Part shown: piece by piece, positions 1 through 9,411 of the stretch
Layout: each line of letters starts with the position of its first letter
Numbering within the stretch: position 1 is the stretch's first letter
Assembly (NCBI GenBank): GCA_008534395.1
Contig: SHMQ01000010.1
Span: forward strand, 1-64,000
Direction: 5' to 3'
DNA length: 64,000 bases
Origin: Candidatus Acidulodesulfobacterium acidiphilum
Lineage (GTDB): Bacteria > SZUA-79 > Acidulodesulfobacterales > Acidulodesulfobacteraceae
The notes under the pieces: generated by a model
What the model saw: the letters and a program-made list of their open reading frames with translations, nothing else
The model's database searches: none
Told to the model about the DNA's origin: nothing
Program-made: the position numbers and the translations under genes

Positions 1-8
1 TTTTCATA

Positions 9-67
9 AGCGGATAACCTCCTTAATTTGCGTTAGTGGTGTTATCCGCTATTTTATTATTATTTTT
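9..67 (+). terminator. Rho-independent terminator of the upstream gene
   Basis: A 10-bp perfect stem (AGCGGATAAC at 9-18 with GTTATCCGCT at 41-50, 22-nt loop) is followed by a T-rich tract up to about 67. It lies just before the secG promoter, so it would end transcription of a gene left of the window. The loop is longer than usual. Confidence 0.55.
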
Positions 68-143
68 AGTTAAGGAATAGACAAATTAAAAGTTATTTAT
101 ATATAGACATTTTAAAAGTTATTAACAGTTAGCGTTTTATAGG

Positions 144-172
144 TTGACAATTTTAATATATTTTATTAATAT
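144..172 (+). promoter_or_regulatory. Sigma-70 type promoter for secG
   Basis: TTGACA at 144-149, a 17-nt spacer and TAATAT at 167-172. A TATAAT overlaps at 170-175 but would need a 20-nt spacer. The expected transcription start lies within a few bases of the ATG at 181, so the mRNA would be leaderless or nearly so. No Shine-Dalgarno sequence is visible before the ATG, which fits. Confidence 0.55.
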
Positions 173-180
173 AATCTATT

Positions 181-507
181 ATGATTATGTTTTTAACTAT
201 TTTATTGATTGTATCCGCAGTATTTTTAGTTATCGTTATTCTTATGCAGCAGGGTAAAGGGCAGGAGATGGGAGCAGTTTTCGGCGGCAGTTCGCAGACT
301 GTTTTCGGAGCGTCCGGAGCGGGGAATTTTTTAACTAAAGCTACGGCAGTAATAGCTATAATTTTTATGGCTTCTGCTTTTTTTATTTCTTATATTTCCG
401 CCCAGAAGGAAAAAGGAATTAATATTTCTTCAAAATATACTGCGACAAAAACGGTAAAATCGTCTATGGCAGTCAAAAAAGCGCCGGTTAAAAACAAGTC
501 TAAATAA
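181..507 (+). CDS. secG: Preprotein translocase subunit SecG
   Basis: 108 residues. SecG is the small, non-essential partner of SecY and SecE in the inner-membrane protein-export channel. The sequence shows the family layout: a first membrane segment (about residues 3-21), a loop rich in Gly, Gln and Ser with the conserved MQQGKGQEMG and FGASGAGNFL-type motifs (about 22-50), and a second membrane segment (about 52-70). A basic Lys-rich tail follows. The length is normal for the family. In many bacteria secG follows tpiA and is followed by a tRNA-Leu gene; here the tRNA-Leu starts 29 nt downstream, which supports the call. ATG at 181 or at 187 could be the start; the promoter sits right against either. 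Confidence 0.93.
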   Translation: MIMFLTILLIVSAVFLVIVILMQQGKGQEMGAVFGGSSQTVFGASGAGNFLTKATAVIAIIFMASAFFISYISAQKEKGINISSKYTATKTVKSSMAVKKAPVKNKSK

Positions 508-536
508 TTTATTAATTAATTTATTTCATACATGAT

Positions 537-622
537 GCCGAAGTGGTGGAACTGGTAGACACACCATCTTAAGGGGGTGGCGGACAAAATCCGTGCCGGT
601 TCGATTCCGGCCTTCGGCACCA
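537..622 (+). tRNA. tRNA-Leu, anticodon reads as AAG
   Basis: 86 nt including an encoded CCA. The acceptor stem GCCGAAG (537-543) pairs with CTTCGGC (612-618), followed by A and CCA. The D arm is GTG/CAC with the GGTAGA loop. The anticodon stem CCATC (564-568) pairs with GGTGG (576-580). The long variable arm (CGG/CCG) marks a class II tRNA, and the T arm is GCCGG/CCGGC with a TTCGATT loop. The 7-nt anticodon loop is TTAAGGG, so positions 34-36 are AAG (571-573). This is unusual: bacteria normally have GAG here. A TAA anticodon would need a mispaired stem. Confidence 0.93.
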
Positions 623-692
623 CCTTTTATTTTAATTAATCACCTCTGCCATATTTATTATTTCTATTTTATTTTTTCAAATTTAACGCAAC

Positions 693-1661
693 TTATTGCA
701 TTACCGTATTGCAGGTCAAATTCTTTTTTGACATCAAAATAATAAATTCTCTTAAAAAAGCGACATTATAAAGTTCAGAATTTCTTTCCAAAAAGTTTAA
801 AGCGTCCGCTACGCTCATTTTAATTCTATACGGTCTGTTTCGTGTAAGCGAATCGAACCTGTTGGCGATAATAATTATTTTTCCGTATGTCGAAATATCT
901 TCCTCTGTTTTACCGAAAGGATAACCCGTTCCGTTTGAAGCTTCATGATGTTCAAGGACGCCGTTTATTATATTTTTATTGTCTATGCCGTTGACGGTTA
1001 GAATTTCTTTGGAATATATAGGGTGCATTTTTATTTCTTCGGCCTCTTTTTCGGATAAACCGTTCTTCGACAATATTTCTCTGGGTATTTTTAATTTTCC
1101 TATATCGTGCGTCAGTCCTGCAAAACCTATTTCATATAAAGAAATTTTATTTGAAAAACCAAGCCTGTTGGCCAAAGCCATAGCGTATATACTTACGTTC
1201 ATGCCGTGTCCCACTTCATTGTAGTCGTAGCTGGAAAGATTAAGCAAATTCATAAAAGCGAATTCGCTCATCAATAAATATTCTATGGTGGTTTCTATCG
1301 ATTTTTTAATATTTTCCTGATTATCTTTAAGATTTCCCGTAGTTATAACGTATTCGGCGTAAATTTTTGAATACATATAAATTTTTACGGCTTTTTCTTC
1401 GAAATTATATTCCGGGGATTTTATAATGTATTCGATATGATCCAGCATATCGTTGTCATATTTATCTTTATCTTTTGTTTCTATATACAGGTTTTCTACG
1501 CCGTTATTTTTAAGCCTTAAAGCGTCGCTCTGAGAAAAAATAAGCGCTTTAGACCTGTATAAAATAAAATTATCTCCTGATTTTAGATATAGGGGATAAT
1601 CGGAATTTTTACCGAATATCAAACTTTCTATAACTATAGGCGTATATTGTTTTTTTTCCAT
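693..1661 (-). CDS. HD-GYP domain protein, probable cyclic-di-GMP phosphodiesterase
   Basis: 322 residues. HD-GYP proteins hydrolyse the second messenger c-di-GMP using a bi- or trinuclear metal centre. The HD pair is H185-D186 in THDIGK, followed by the KIP motif. The second His pair is H238-H239, and the signature GTGYP ends at about residue 248, so the diagnostic GYP is intact. The N-terminal 130 residues resemble the DUF3391-type regulatory region often fused to HD-GYP domains, without membrane segments, so the protein is probably cytoplasmic. It is transcribed away from the tRNA and lies 18 nt downstream of the metallo-hydrolase gene on the same strand, so the two may be co-transcribed. 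The signal sensed is unknown. Confidence 0.85.
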   Translation of the reverse strand: MEKKQYTPIVIESLIFGKNSDYPLYLKSGDNFILYRSKALIFSQSDALRLKNNGVENLYIETKDKDKYDNDMLDHIEYIIKSPEYNFEEKAVKIYMYSKIYAEYVITTGNLKDNQENIKKSIETTIEYLLMSEFAFMNLLNLSSYDYNEVGHGMNVSIYAMALANRLGFSNKISLYEIGFAGLTHDIGKLKIPREILSKNGLSEKEAEEIKMHPIYSKEILTVNGIDNKNIINGVLEHHEASNGTGYPFGKTEEDISTYGKIIIIANRFDSLTRNRPYRIKMSVADALNFLERNSELYNVAFLREFIILMSKKNLTCNTVMQ

Positions 1662-1679
1662 TTGTTATATTATTTGTAT

Positions 1680-2345
1680 TTAAATAATTTCGGATTTCAG
1701 TCCTTTCTTGCGCACCTTTTCCGCAAATTCCTCGGCCTGCTTTTTTTCGCCTACTATAGTTCCGTAATGCATAGGTATAGACGTATCTGCTTTTATAACA
1801 TCGGCAGCTTCGACCGCTTCGCTTGGGGTCATAACGTAAGTTCCGCTTACCGGAATAAACAGAAGGTCTATTTTTTCTTTTGACAGATCGTTCATTTCGG
1901 GTATTAGGTCGGTATCGCCCGTGTGGTATATTTTAACTCCTTTAAACGTAACTATAAAACCTAATTTTTTGTCTTCTTTAGGATGATAAACCTTCCCCGG
2001 TTCCCTGAATTTATTAATATTATAAGCCGGTACGCCTTTAATATGCAAATCTTTAAAATCTAAAGAATCCCCCGGTTTTATAATTACGACTTCATTATCG
2101 TATAATCCGTCTATTTCGTCGTTAGTCATCTCGTTCATAAACAGTACGGTAGAATCTTTAAGTATTTTATGGATATCGTCGGGTGAAAAATGGTCGAAAT
2201 GTTCATGCGATACAAAAATGAAATCAGCTTTAGGCTCGTCTCCGTGTAGTTTGAAAGGGTCAAAATATAAATATTTATGACCGTCGCTTACTAAAAAGCT
2301 GTCGTGGCAGAATCTTTTAATTTCTAATCCTTTATATTTAAACAT
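1680..2345 (-). CDS. Metallo-beta-lactamase-fold hydrolase (UPF0173-like)
   Basis: 221 residues. The metal-binding motif HEHFDH is at residues 47-52, a GDTD motif lies near residue 143, and a late His (PMHYGT) completes the metallo-beta-lactamase fold site. The short compact size and the start (a single domain beginning with a substrate-loop MFKYKGLEIKRF) fit the UPF0173 group of metal-dependent hydrolases, whose substrates are mostly unknown. A strong ribosome site (AAGGAGG) precedes the ATG by a few bases on the minus strand. The gene is divergent from gap, with a 270-nt AT-rich region between them. Confidence 0.8.
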   Translation of the reverse strand: MFKYKGLEIKRFCHDSFLVSDGHKYLYFDPFKLHGDEPKADFIFVSHEHFDHFSPDDIHKILKDSTVLFMNEMTNDEIDGLYDNEVVIIKPGDSLDFKDLHIKGVPAYNINKFREPGKVYHPKEDKKLGFIVTFKGVKIYHTGDTDLIPEMNDLSKEKIDLLFIPVSGTYVMTPSEAVEAADVIKADTSIPMHYGTIVGEKKQAEEFAEKVRKKGLKSEII

Positions 2346-2615
2346 AAAAACCTCCTTACATGAATGTTATATATTATAATAAAAAAGCAATTAAATTAAA
2401 CAAATTTAATTATTTTTTTTAATTTTATCATATATTTTAAAGATTTGTTAAAATTTTAATAAATTTGACTGATTAAAGTAAAGTAAGATAAAGTTAAATA
2501 AAATATTTATTGTAATTATGTACGTTTGTCATATATAATAATTTAAGAATTTTACGTTTAAACAATTAAGACTATAAATCATAAATTAATAATTAATAAA
2601 GGTAAGGAGAAAATT

Positions 2616-3629
2616 ATGGCAAATTTAAGAATTGCGATTAACGGGTTCGGAAGAATAGGCAGAAACGTTTTTAGGGTTTTTCAGGATATGATTGCTAAAG
2701 GAGAGCAAATTGAAATAGTTGCGATTAACGATATTACCAATCCTCAGGTGCTTGCCCATCTTTTAAAATACGATTCCGTTCACGGCAAAGCTCCTTTTTA
2801 CGTTGGTTACGACGTCGACCATATAATTGCGGACGACAGAGAAACATTGATAACCGCTATAAAAGACCCGTCGGAACTTTTATGGAAACATCTAGGCGTC
2901 GATTTGGTAATCGAATCTACAGGACTTTTTACTAAAAGAGACGGTGCGGAAAAACATTTAAAGGCCGGCGCCAAAAAGGTTTTAATTTCTGCCCCTGCGC
3001 ATGATCCTGATGCCACTATCGTTCTCGGCGTTAACGATAAAAATTACGATAAAAGTAAACATTTTATAGTTTCTATGGCATCATGCACTACAAACTGTCT
3101 TGCTCCGGTAGCAAAAGTGCTTAATGAAAATTTTACCATAGAAAAAGGCAATATGACCACTGCCCATTCTTATACCAATGACCAGAGAATATTAGATTTG
3201 CCGCATAAGGATCTAAGAAGGGCAAGAGCCGCCGCCGTTTCCATAATCCCCACGACTACCGGTGCGGCGAAAGCTCTGTGCGAAGTTCTTCCCGAACTTA
3301 AAGACAAGCTTGACGGAATGTCTTTAAGAGTGCCAACGCCCGATGTTTCTATTAACGATCTAGTCTGTAAAGTTTCTAAAAAAACCACGGTTTTGGAAGT
3401 TAATTCAAAATTGGAGGAGGCTGCCGATACATATTTGAAAGGAATTTTAGGGTTCAGTAAAGAGCCGCTTGTTTCTATAGACTACAGGGGCGATTCCCAT
3501 TCTTCAATAGTCGATTCTCTTAGCACTAAAGTTATCGGCGACGACTTAGTTAAAGTTCTGGCGTGGTACGATAACGAATGGGGTTATTCTACCCGGCTTG
3601 CCGAAATGGCCGTCTTCATGATGGAATAA
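2616..3629 (+). CDS. gap: Glyceraldehyde-3-phosphate dehydrogenase, type I
   Basis: 337 residues, normal length. This glycolytic/gluconeogenic enzyme converts glyceraldehyde-3-phosphate to 1,3-bisphosphoglycerate with NAD(P). The Rossmann motif INGFGRIGRN is at residues 8-17, the catalytic Cys lies in SCTTNCLAP (C157), and the conserved WYDNEWGYSTR closes the C-terminus. The start is set by the GGTAAGGAG ribosome site just before the ATG. pgk follows about 50 nt downstream, giving the common gap-pgk pair. The 270-nt region upstream is AT-rich; a TTGACT at 2465-2470 could be a -35 box, but I see no convincing -10. Confidence 0.97.
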   Translation: MANLRIAINGFGRIGRNVFRVFQDMIAKGEQIEIVAINDITNPQVLAHLLKYDSVHGKAPFYVGYDVDHIIADDRETLITAIKDPSELLWKHLGVDLVIESTGLFTKRDGAEKHLKAGAKKVLISAPAHDPDATIVLGVNDKNYDKSKHFIVSMASCTTNCLAPVAKVLNENFTIEKGNMTTAHSYTNDQRILDLPHKDLRRARAAAVSIIPTTTGAAKALCEVLPELKDKLDGMSLRVPTPDVSINDLVCKVSKKTTVLEVNSKLEEAADTYLKGILGFSKEPLVSIDYRGDSHSSIVDSLSTKVIGDDLVKVLAWYDNEWGYSTRLAEMAVFMME

Positions 3630-3681
3630 ATATATTTTATAATTTAGTAATGATTATATATAATAAGCAATAAGGAATTTG

Positions 3682-4905
3682 ATGATGAATAATATAGTTT
3701 ATATAGACGAAATCGACATAAAAAACAAAACGCTTCTTATAAGAGTCGATTTTAACGTCCCTCTTGACCAAAACGGCAATATTACAGACGATACGCGCAT
3801 AAGGGCGGTCCTGCCGACTATTAATTATTGTCTCGACGAAAACGCAAAAATTATCTTAATGTCTCATATGGGACGGCCGAAAGGCAAAAAAGTTCCCGAA
3901 TTGTCCCTTTTAGTCGTTGCTAAGAGATTAAGCAGGCTGTTGGATAAGGATGTAAAATTCGTCGGCGAATGCGTAGGCGAGCTGGCGGAAAGCACCGTTA
4001 AATCGGCAGGTTTGGGCGATATAGTACTGCTTGAAAATTTAAGATTTTACGACGAAGAAACTAAAAACGATGAAGAATTCGGCAAAAAATTAGCATCCCT
4101 CTGCGATATATACGTTAACGACGCATTTGCGACTGCTCATAGATCCCATGCTTCAAATGTAGCGGTTACGAAATTCGTAGGTAAATGCGCCGCAGGTTTT
4201 CTTATAAGAAAAGAACTGAACTATTTCAACAGGGCTATTGAAAATCCGATGAAACCGTTCGTCGCTATAGTCGGAGGAGCCAAAGTATCCGGAAAGATAG
4301 AAGTGCTTTCAAATTTAGCCGATAAGGTGGATAAACTTATCATAGGCGGAGCTATGTCCAATACTTTCCTTAAAGCCTTAGGGCACGACGTCGGAGCTTC
4401 TTTAGTCGAAGACGAAATGCTTGAATACGCAAAAAAAACATTAGAAAAAATAAGCGATAAAAAAATTAAACTTTATCTTCCGGTCGATGTGGTTGTTGCC
4501 GACAGATTAGCGCCCGATGCGGAAACCAAGGTTACGACTATTCAGGAAATTCCTAAGGGCTGGCTGGCTTTAGATATAGGTCCTGCTACCGTAACGCTTT
4601 TCACGGAAGCTATTCAAAATGCCAAAACTATAGTATGGAACGGTCCCATGGGAGTATTTGAAATGGATGCTTTCAGCAGAGGTACGTTTGCTTTAGTTTC
4701 AAGCGTTGCAAACGCTTATGCCATGACTATAGTCGGAGGCGGCGATACGGACGTTGCGCTTCACAGAGCCGGAGAATTTGCAAAAATGTCTTATGTTTCT
4801 ACCGGAGGAGGCGCTTTTCTTGAACTTTTAGAAGGAAAAAAACTTCCAGGTATCGAAGCATTAATCGAATGTTCAAAGAAAAATAACTTAAAACCGCAAA
4901 TTTAA
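3682..4905 (+). CDS. pgk: Phosphoglycerate kinase
   Basis: About 407 residues. It transfers phosphate between 1,3-bisphosphoglycerate and ADP, next to gap in the same pathway and operon. Visible motifs are the substrate-binding RVDFNVPLD near the N-terminus, MSHMGRPKG, ENLRFY, the hinge region with VAIVGGAKVSGKI, and the nucleotide-binding end with GGGDTDVAL and STGGGAFLELLEGKKLPG. The length is typical. Two ATGs (3682 and 3685) follow the TAAGGA ribosome site at 3671; an in-frame TTG at 3679 is less likely. Confidence 0.96.
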   Translation: MMNNIVYIDEIDIKNKTLLIRVDFNVPLDQNGNITDDTRIRAVLPTINYCLDENAKIILMSHMGRPKGKKVPELSLLVVAKRLSRLLDKDVKFVGECVGELAESTVKSAGLGDIVLLENLRFYDEETKNDEEFGKKLASLCDIYVNDAFATAHRSHASNVAVTKFVGKCAAGFLIRKELNYFNRAIENPMKPFVAIVGGAKVSGKIEVLSNLADKVDKLIIGGAMSNTFLKALGHDVGASLVEDEMLEYAKKTLEKISDKKIKLYLPVDVVVADRLAPDAETKVTTIQEIPKGWLALDIGPATVTLFTEAIQNAKTIVWNGPMGVFEMDAFSRGTFALVSSVANAYAMTIVGGGDTDVALHRAGEFAKMSYVSTGGGAFLELLEGKKLPGIEALIECSKKNNLKPQI

Positions 4906-4923
4906 AAATTAAATTTAATCTTA

Positions 4924-5385
4924 ATGAAGAAAAAAATAATAATTTTAATATCTGTTTTCTTTCCTGTCTTAATTTTAGACCAATTATTAAAATATATAAT
5001 CAATAATAAAATATCGTTAATCGGAAAAATTACGGTAATAAAGCATTATTTTAATATAGTGCATGTCGATAATACCGGCGTCGCTTTCGGGCTTATGAGC
5101 GGATATTCGAATATCCTGATTATACTTCTTACTGCTTTAATAATTGCGGCGTTAATATATTTTTTATTTAAAACAAAAATAAATTCCAATTTACTGTTTA
5201 TATCTTCCTCGTTAATTATTTCCGGAGCTTTTTCAAATCTTTTGAGCAGAATATTTCAGGGATATGTAGTAGATTTTCTCGACTTTCATATTTATGCCTA
5301 TCACTGGCCCAGTTTTAATGTTGCCGACAGCTGCGTAGTAGTCGGAACTATATTGTTTTTTATATCTATCATGAAATATATTTAA
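4924..5385 (+). CDS. lspA: Lipoprotein signal peptidase (signal peptidase II)
   Basis: 153 residues with four predicted membrane segments. LspA cleaves the signal peptide of diacylglyceryl-modified prolipoproteins in the inner membrane. The conserved DNTGVAFGL motif is at about residues 49-57. The two catalytic aspartates are D117 (VVDF) and D135 (FNVADS). The gene starts 18 nt after pgk and 44 nt before leuS, so it belongs to the same transcription unit. Its substrates probably include the LptE-like and BamE-like lipoproteins encoded in this window. Confidence 0.93.
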   Translation: MKKKIIILISVFFPVLILDQLLKYIINNKISLIGKITVIKHYFNIVHVDNTGVAFGLMSGYSNILIILLTALIIAALIYFLFKTKINSNLLFISSSLIISGAFSNLLSRIFQGYVVDFLDFHIYAYHWPSFNVADSCVVVGTILFFISIMKYI

Positions 5386-5429
5386 ATCTTTTATATATCT
5401 TCTATATTTAATTTAATTACGGTTTTTAT

Positions 5430-8000
5430 ATGTATAATTTTAAAGAAATAGAAAAAAAATGGCAAAATATATGGGAAAACGATAAAGTTTTTTTTGTTAA
5501 AAATGAAAAAAATTCTTTAAACGTTCCTAAATTTTACTGTTTAGAAATGTTTCCTTATCCTTCCGGAAGAATACACATGGGACATGTCAGAAACTATGCT
5601 ATAGGCGACGCGATAGCCAGGTTTAAACGTATAAAGGGTTATAACGTCCTTCACCCCATAGGTTTCGACAGTTTTGGACTTCCCGCCGAAAACGCAGCGA
5701 TAAAGCATAAGACTAATCCTGCCGAATGGACTAAAAGCAATATAGAATATATGATAAAACAGCTTAAAGAATTGGGTTTTTCTTACGATTGGAGCAGGCT
5801 CGTAATTACTTCGGAACCTGAATATTATGGATGGGAGCAGCTGTTTTTTTTGCGTATGTATAAAAAAGGTTTAGCTTACAAGAAGAATTCCTTAGTTAAC
5901 TGGTGCGAATCATGCAATACTACCCTTGCCAACGAACAAGTCGAAGACGGAAAGTGCTGGAGGTGCGGCAAGGACGTAACGGTCAAAAATATGGACCAGT
6001 GGTTTTTGAAAATTACGGACTATGCGGAAGAACTGCTTAAAGATATAGATACTTTGGAAGGCTGGCCGGATAAAGTAAAAACTATGCAAAAAAACTGGAT
6101 AGGCAAAAGTTCAGGTTTAACGGTAATTTTTAAAATCGCCGGTTCAGGCGAAAATTTCATAGAGATATTTACTACGCGTCCCGATACCATATTCGGCGCA
6201 ACCTATATTGCTATGTCTCCGCTTCATCCCGCCGCTAAAAGTTTAATAAAAAATTCAAAAGATTTAGAAAAATTAGAAACAATGAAGCATAATTCTTTGG
6301 TATCTAAAGACGTTTCCGAAAAAGAAGGATTTTTTACCGGTTCTTATGCCGTTAATCCGTTTACTAATAAAACGATACCAGTATTTATAGCAAATTTTGT
6401 ATTGATGGATTACGGAACAGGCGCTATTATGTCGGTTCCCGCGCACGATGCAAGAGATTATGAATTCGCAAAAAAATACGGAATAGAAATAATGCAAGTT
6501 ATAGAACCGACAAAAGAAGGAGCGAAAAATACTTTGGAAGACTTAGCGGGACTGCCTTATACTGACGGCGGAATACTTGTAAATTCCGGAGAGTTTAACG
6601 GGCTTAAATCCGAAGAGGCAAAAGAAAAAATAGCCGATTTTGCCGAAAATAAAAATATAGGAAAAAAAGTTACCAACTACAGGCTGAGAGATTGGGGAAT
6701 ATCGAGGCAGAGATACTGGGGGTGTCCTATACCCGTCGTGTATTGCGAAAAATGCGGAATAGTCCCGCTGAACGAAGACGACCTGCCTTTAATACTGCCC
6801 GACGACGTCGTGTTTACGGGAGAAGGAGCCTCTCCTCTTAAAAAGCATAAATCGTTTATAAATACAAAATGCCCTAAATGCGGAGGAAAAGCCGAGCGGG
6901 AAACCGATACTATGGATACTTTCGTGGAGTCTTCCTGGTATTTTTTAAGATATACTCTTTCCGAAGAAAAAGAAAAAAATCCGTTTAAAAGCGAAGACGT
7001 TAGATACTGGCTGCCGGTCGATCAGTATATCGGCGGTGTAGAACATGCAGTTATGCATCTTCTGTACTCAAGATTTTTCGTGAAGGCGCTGAGGGATTTA
7101 AATTATATAAAATTAGACGAACCCTTCAAAAATCTTCTTACGCAGGGGATGGTCATAAAAAACGGCGCTAAAATGTCTAAATCCAAAGGCAACGTCGTCG
7201 ATCCGGACAGACTTATTAAAAAATTCGGCGCCGATACGGTAAGATTATTCGTACTTTTTGCGGCTCCCCCCGAAAAAGATTTGGAATGGAGCGATTCTGG
7301 AGTTGAGGGGGCATATAGATTTATAAATAAATTCTATAAAACCGTAGTCGATTTTTTCGAAATATTAAAAGATACGAATGGCAAATTTTATATAGAAGAA
7401 TCAAATATTTCGCAATCTTCGCCCAATACGGCAAGTTTAAGCGTTTCGGCGTACGAAATAAATAAAGCCGTCGTAAATCCGTCGATTAAAGAATTAATTT
7501 ACAGATTAAACGGCGTAATAGAAAAAACCGAAACCGAAATGAACGGACGCTATCATTTTAACACGGTTATCAGTTCGTCGATGGAATTAATTAACGCTTT
7601 TAACGATTTTACCGGAGCTTTAGACGGGGAAAAACTTGCATTATTAAATAAATCCGATAAATATCTGCTGAAACATTTTTTAAATTCAGTCATTTTGATA
7701 TTATATCCTTTCATACCGCATGTCTGTTCCGAAATATTTGAAATTTTAAACGGCTCTTTCATAGAAAGCGAAAACTGGCCTGAAAAAATAGATGCCGGAT
7801 ATTTGAAAGAAAATTGCAACATAGCGGTGCAGGTAAACGGAAAGATGAGAGACGTCGTAACTGCGGCCATTGATTCGGATGAAGAGTCCGTCTTAAAAGC
7901 TGCTATGGAAAGCCCAAAAATCAAAAAATACGCAGAAGATAAGAGCGCAATTAAAAAAGTTATATATGTAAAAAATAAACTGTTAAACATTATAGTTTGA
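5430..8000 (+). CDS. leuS: Leucyl-tRNA synthetase
   Basis: 856 residues, a class I aminoacyl-tRNA synthetase that charges tRNA-Leu. The HIGH-like box appears as HMGH within [11 protein letters not shown] (around residue 50). The KMSKS box lies near residue 582 ([13 protein letters not shown]). Between them are the zinc-ribbon CxxC pairs (CESC...CWRC) and the editing domain (CP1) with [11 protein letters not shown]. The C-terminal domain ends in QVNGKMRD-type residues. The length is normal for bacterial LeuRS. It lies in the gap-pgk-lspA-leuS-lptE run. Confidence 0.97.
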   Translation: MYNFKEIEKKWQNIWENDKVFFVKNEKNSLNVPKFYCLEMFPYPSGRIHMGHVRNYAIGDAIARFKRIKGYNVLHPIGFDSFGLPAENAAIKHKTNPAEWTKSNIEYMIKQLKELGFSYDWSRLVITSEPEYYGWEQLFFLRMYKKGLAYKKNSLVNWCESCNTTLANEQVEDGKCWRCGKDVTVKNMDQWFLKITDYAEELLKDIDTLEGWPDKVKTMQKNWIGKSSGLTVIFKIAGSGENFIEIFTTRPDTIFGATYIAMSPLHPAAKSLIKNSKDLEKLETMKHNSLVSKDVSEKEGFFTGSYAVNPFTNKTIPVFIANFVLMDYGTGAIMSVPAHDARDYEFAKKYGIEIMQVIEPTKEGAKNTLEDLAGLPYTDGGILVNSGEFNGLKSEEAKEKIADFAENKNIGKKVTNYRLRDWGISRQRYWGCPIPVVYCEKCGIVPLNEDDLPLILPDDVVFTGEGASPLKKHKSFINTKCPKCGGKAERETDTMDTFVESSWYFLRYTLSEEKEKNPFKSEDVRYWLPVDQYIGGVEHAVMHLLYSRFFVKALRDLNYIKLDEPFKNLLTQGMVIKNGAKMSKSKGNVVDPDRLIKKFGADTVRLFVLFAAPPEKDLEWSDSGVEGAYRFINKFYKTVVDFFEILKDTNGKFYIEESNISQSSPNTASLSVSAYEINKAVVNPSIKELIYRLNGVIEKTETEMNGRYHFNTVISSSMELINAFNDFTGALDGEKLALLNKSDKYLLKHFLNSVILILYPFIPHVCSEIFEILNGSFIESENWPEKIDAGYLKENCNIAVQVNGKMRDVVTAAIDSDEESVLKAAMESPKIKKYAEDKSAIKKVIYVKNKLLNIIV

Positions 8001-8034
8001 AAAAGGTGTCAGATAAAATTTATTTTATGCATAC
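8000..8034. repeat. Partial copy of the GTGTCAGAT element
   Basis: Directly after the leuS stop lies AAAAAGGTGTCAGAT followed by an AT-rich stretch and ATGCATAC. This matches the left arm of the complete inverted-repeat element at 12008-12094 and the copy at 14400-14461. No right arm is visible, so this is a half element. Confidence 0.5.
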
Positions 8035-8094
8035 GAAAAGAAATAGTTAACGATAAAGGATACTGCGTAAAATACAAAGGTTATATTAAATCGT

Positions 8095-8679
8095 ATGAAT
8101 TTTAAAAAAAAGTCATTATTATTATCGATTATAATTATTCTTGCCGCCGGTTTTTCGACGGGGTGCGGTTTTAAAGTATTAAACGGCAGCGAGGGTTCCG
8201 TTACGTCGGGCTTGCCGGTAAGCAGCATAAGTAAAAAATCAAAAAATTACAATAACATATCCGAAATTTACGTAAAACCTTTTAAAAATCAAACTTATAA
8301 AAGCGGGTTGGGAGTATATTTTTCAAATAATATAGCAAAGTTTCTTAATATGCAGACGTATATGTTTACTTCAAACGAAAGCGGCGCTTTTTATTATCTG
8401 TCCGGAAAAATAACTTCTATACAAAATAACGTAATGTCTTATACGGGCGTAGCGGCGGCGGTTGATTACGATATTACCGTCAGCGTAACCGTCAGCATGT
8501 ATAATACCGGCGGAAAGATAATTTTCAGGAACGTAAATTTTTCGTCAAGCGCAACGTACTATAACTATATAAACCCCCTTATAGCCCATAAACAAGAGAA
8601 AGGGGCTATAATAAGAGTTTCCAGGAGAATTGCAAGAAAAATAGTAATATATATAGAATCTAAAAAATTAACTTCTTGA
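8095..8679 (+). CDS. lptE: LptE-like LPS-assembly lipoprotein
   Basis: 194 residues. LptE is the outer-membrane lipoprotein that plugs LptD and helps insert lipopolysaccharide. The N-terminus is a lipoprotein signal with lipobox FSTGC (Cys24) followed by GFKV, a classic LptE opening (GCGF). The rest shows the family pattern EIYVKPFKNQT...YKSGLGVYFSNNIAKFL and a central beta-rich region. Position right after leuS is the standard context for lptE in many proteobacteria, which supports the assignment as much as the sequence does. No clear ribosome site is visible. Confidence 0.75.
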   Translation: MNFKKKSLLLSIIIILAAGFSTGCGFKVLNGSEGSVTSGLPVSSISKKSKNYNNISEIYVKPFKNQTYKSGLGVYFSNNIAKFLNMQTYMFTSNESGAFYYLSGKITSIQNNVMSYTGVAAAVDYDITVSVTVSMYNTGGKIIFRNVNFSSSATYYNYINPLIAHKQEKGAIIRVSRRIARKIVIYIESKKLTS

Positions 8680-8698
8680 CGGTTTAATTAATATAGTT

Positions 8699-9280
8699 TT
8701 ATCGTTCAAAATTATAATTTTTATAATTTTTTATTCTTTTGTATAAGACGAGCGTTATCTTAGCGAATAAATACCCGATTATACCGCCCGCGATAACGTC
8801 CAAAGGATAATGCTCGCCGTCGTAAACCCTTGAAAACGCCACTACATAAGCCAGTATATAAAATGTTTTTTTATGTTTGGGAAACATATAAGATAGGGCG
8901 ACTGCAAGGGAAAAAGCCGTTACCGTATGTCCGGAAGGAAAAGAATTTTCTGTTAAGTGTCTGCCTAAAATATTTACGTGAACCTTTCCTTCTTCGATAA
9001 GAGAGTGAAGCGCTACGATGGGTCTCGGCCTGTGGACGGCTTTTTTTATTATAATGTCTATAATACCCGGAACTATTTGAGTTAAAAAAAGCAAAAAAAA
9101 CGATTCTTTGAATTTTTGACGGTTAAAATAATAAACATACAAAAGTACGAGCCAGTAAACGACCCAGCCGTTGCCGAGATTGGTAACCGCCCTCATATTG
9201 TCGTTTAGTAAAGAAAAGTGGAAATTGTTATTGATGAGTAAAAAAAGTGCCGTATCTAAATGCAGAATGTAAGAAAGCAT
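8699..9280 (-). CDS. PAP2-family membrane phosphatase
   Basis: 193 residues. The three phosphatase motifs are KKAVHRPRP, SFPSGHT and the terminal YDGEHYPLDVIAG, which carry the catalytic His pair. Five or six hydrophobic segments place it in the inner membrane. PAP2 enzymes dephosphorylate lipid phosphates such as undecaprenyl pyrophosphate or phosphatidic acid; the substrate cannot be told from sequence. The gene is convergent with lptE and divergent from the sugar nucleotidyltransferase fusion, so it is its own unit. Confidence 0.85.
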   Translation of the reverse strand: MLSYILHLDTALFLLINNNFHFSLLNDNMRAVTNLGNGWVVYWLVLLYVYYFNRQKFKESFFLLFLTQIVPGIIDIIIKKAVHRPRPIVALHSLIEEGKVHVNILGRHLTENSFPSGHTVTAFSLAVALSYMFPKHKKTFYILAYVVAFSRVYDGEHYPLDVIAGGIIGYLFAKITLVLYKRIKNYKNYNFER

Positions 9281-9411
9281 AATTTTTATTTTGATTTTAT
9301 TATTTAATAAGATATAATTTTATTAGAATAATTGCTATATTGCAACATTAAAAGTTGTTTTGTTAAAATTTAAAATCGTATTCAAAGTTTAAAACTATCG
9401 GAGAACAAAGT

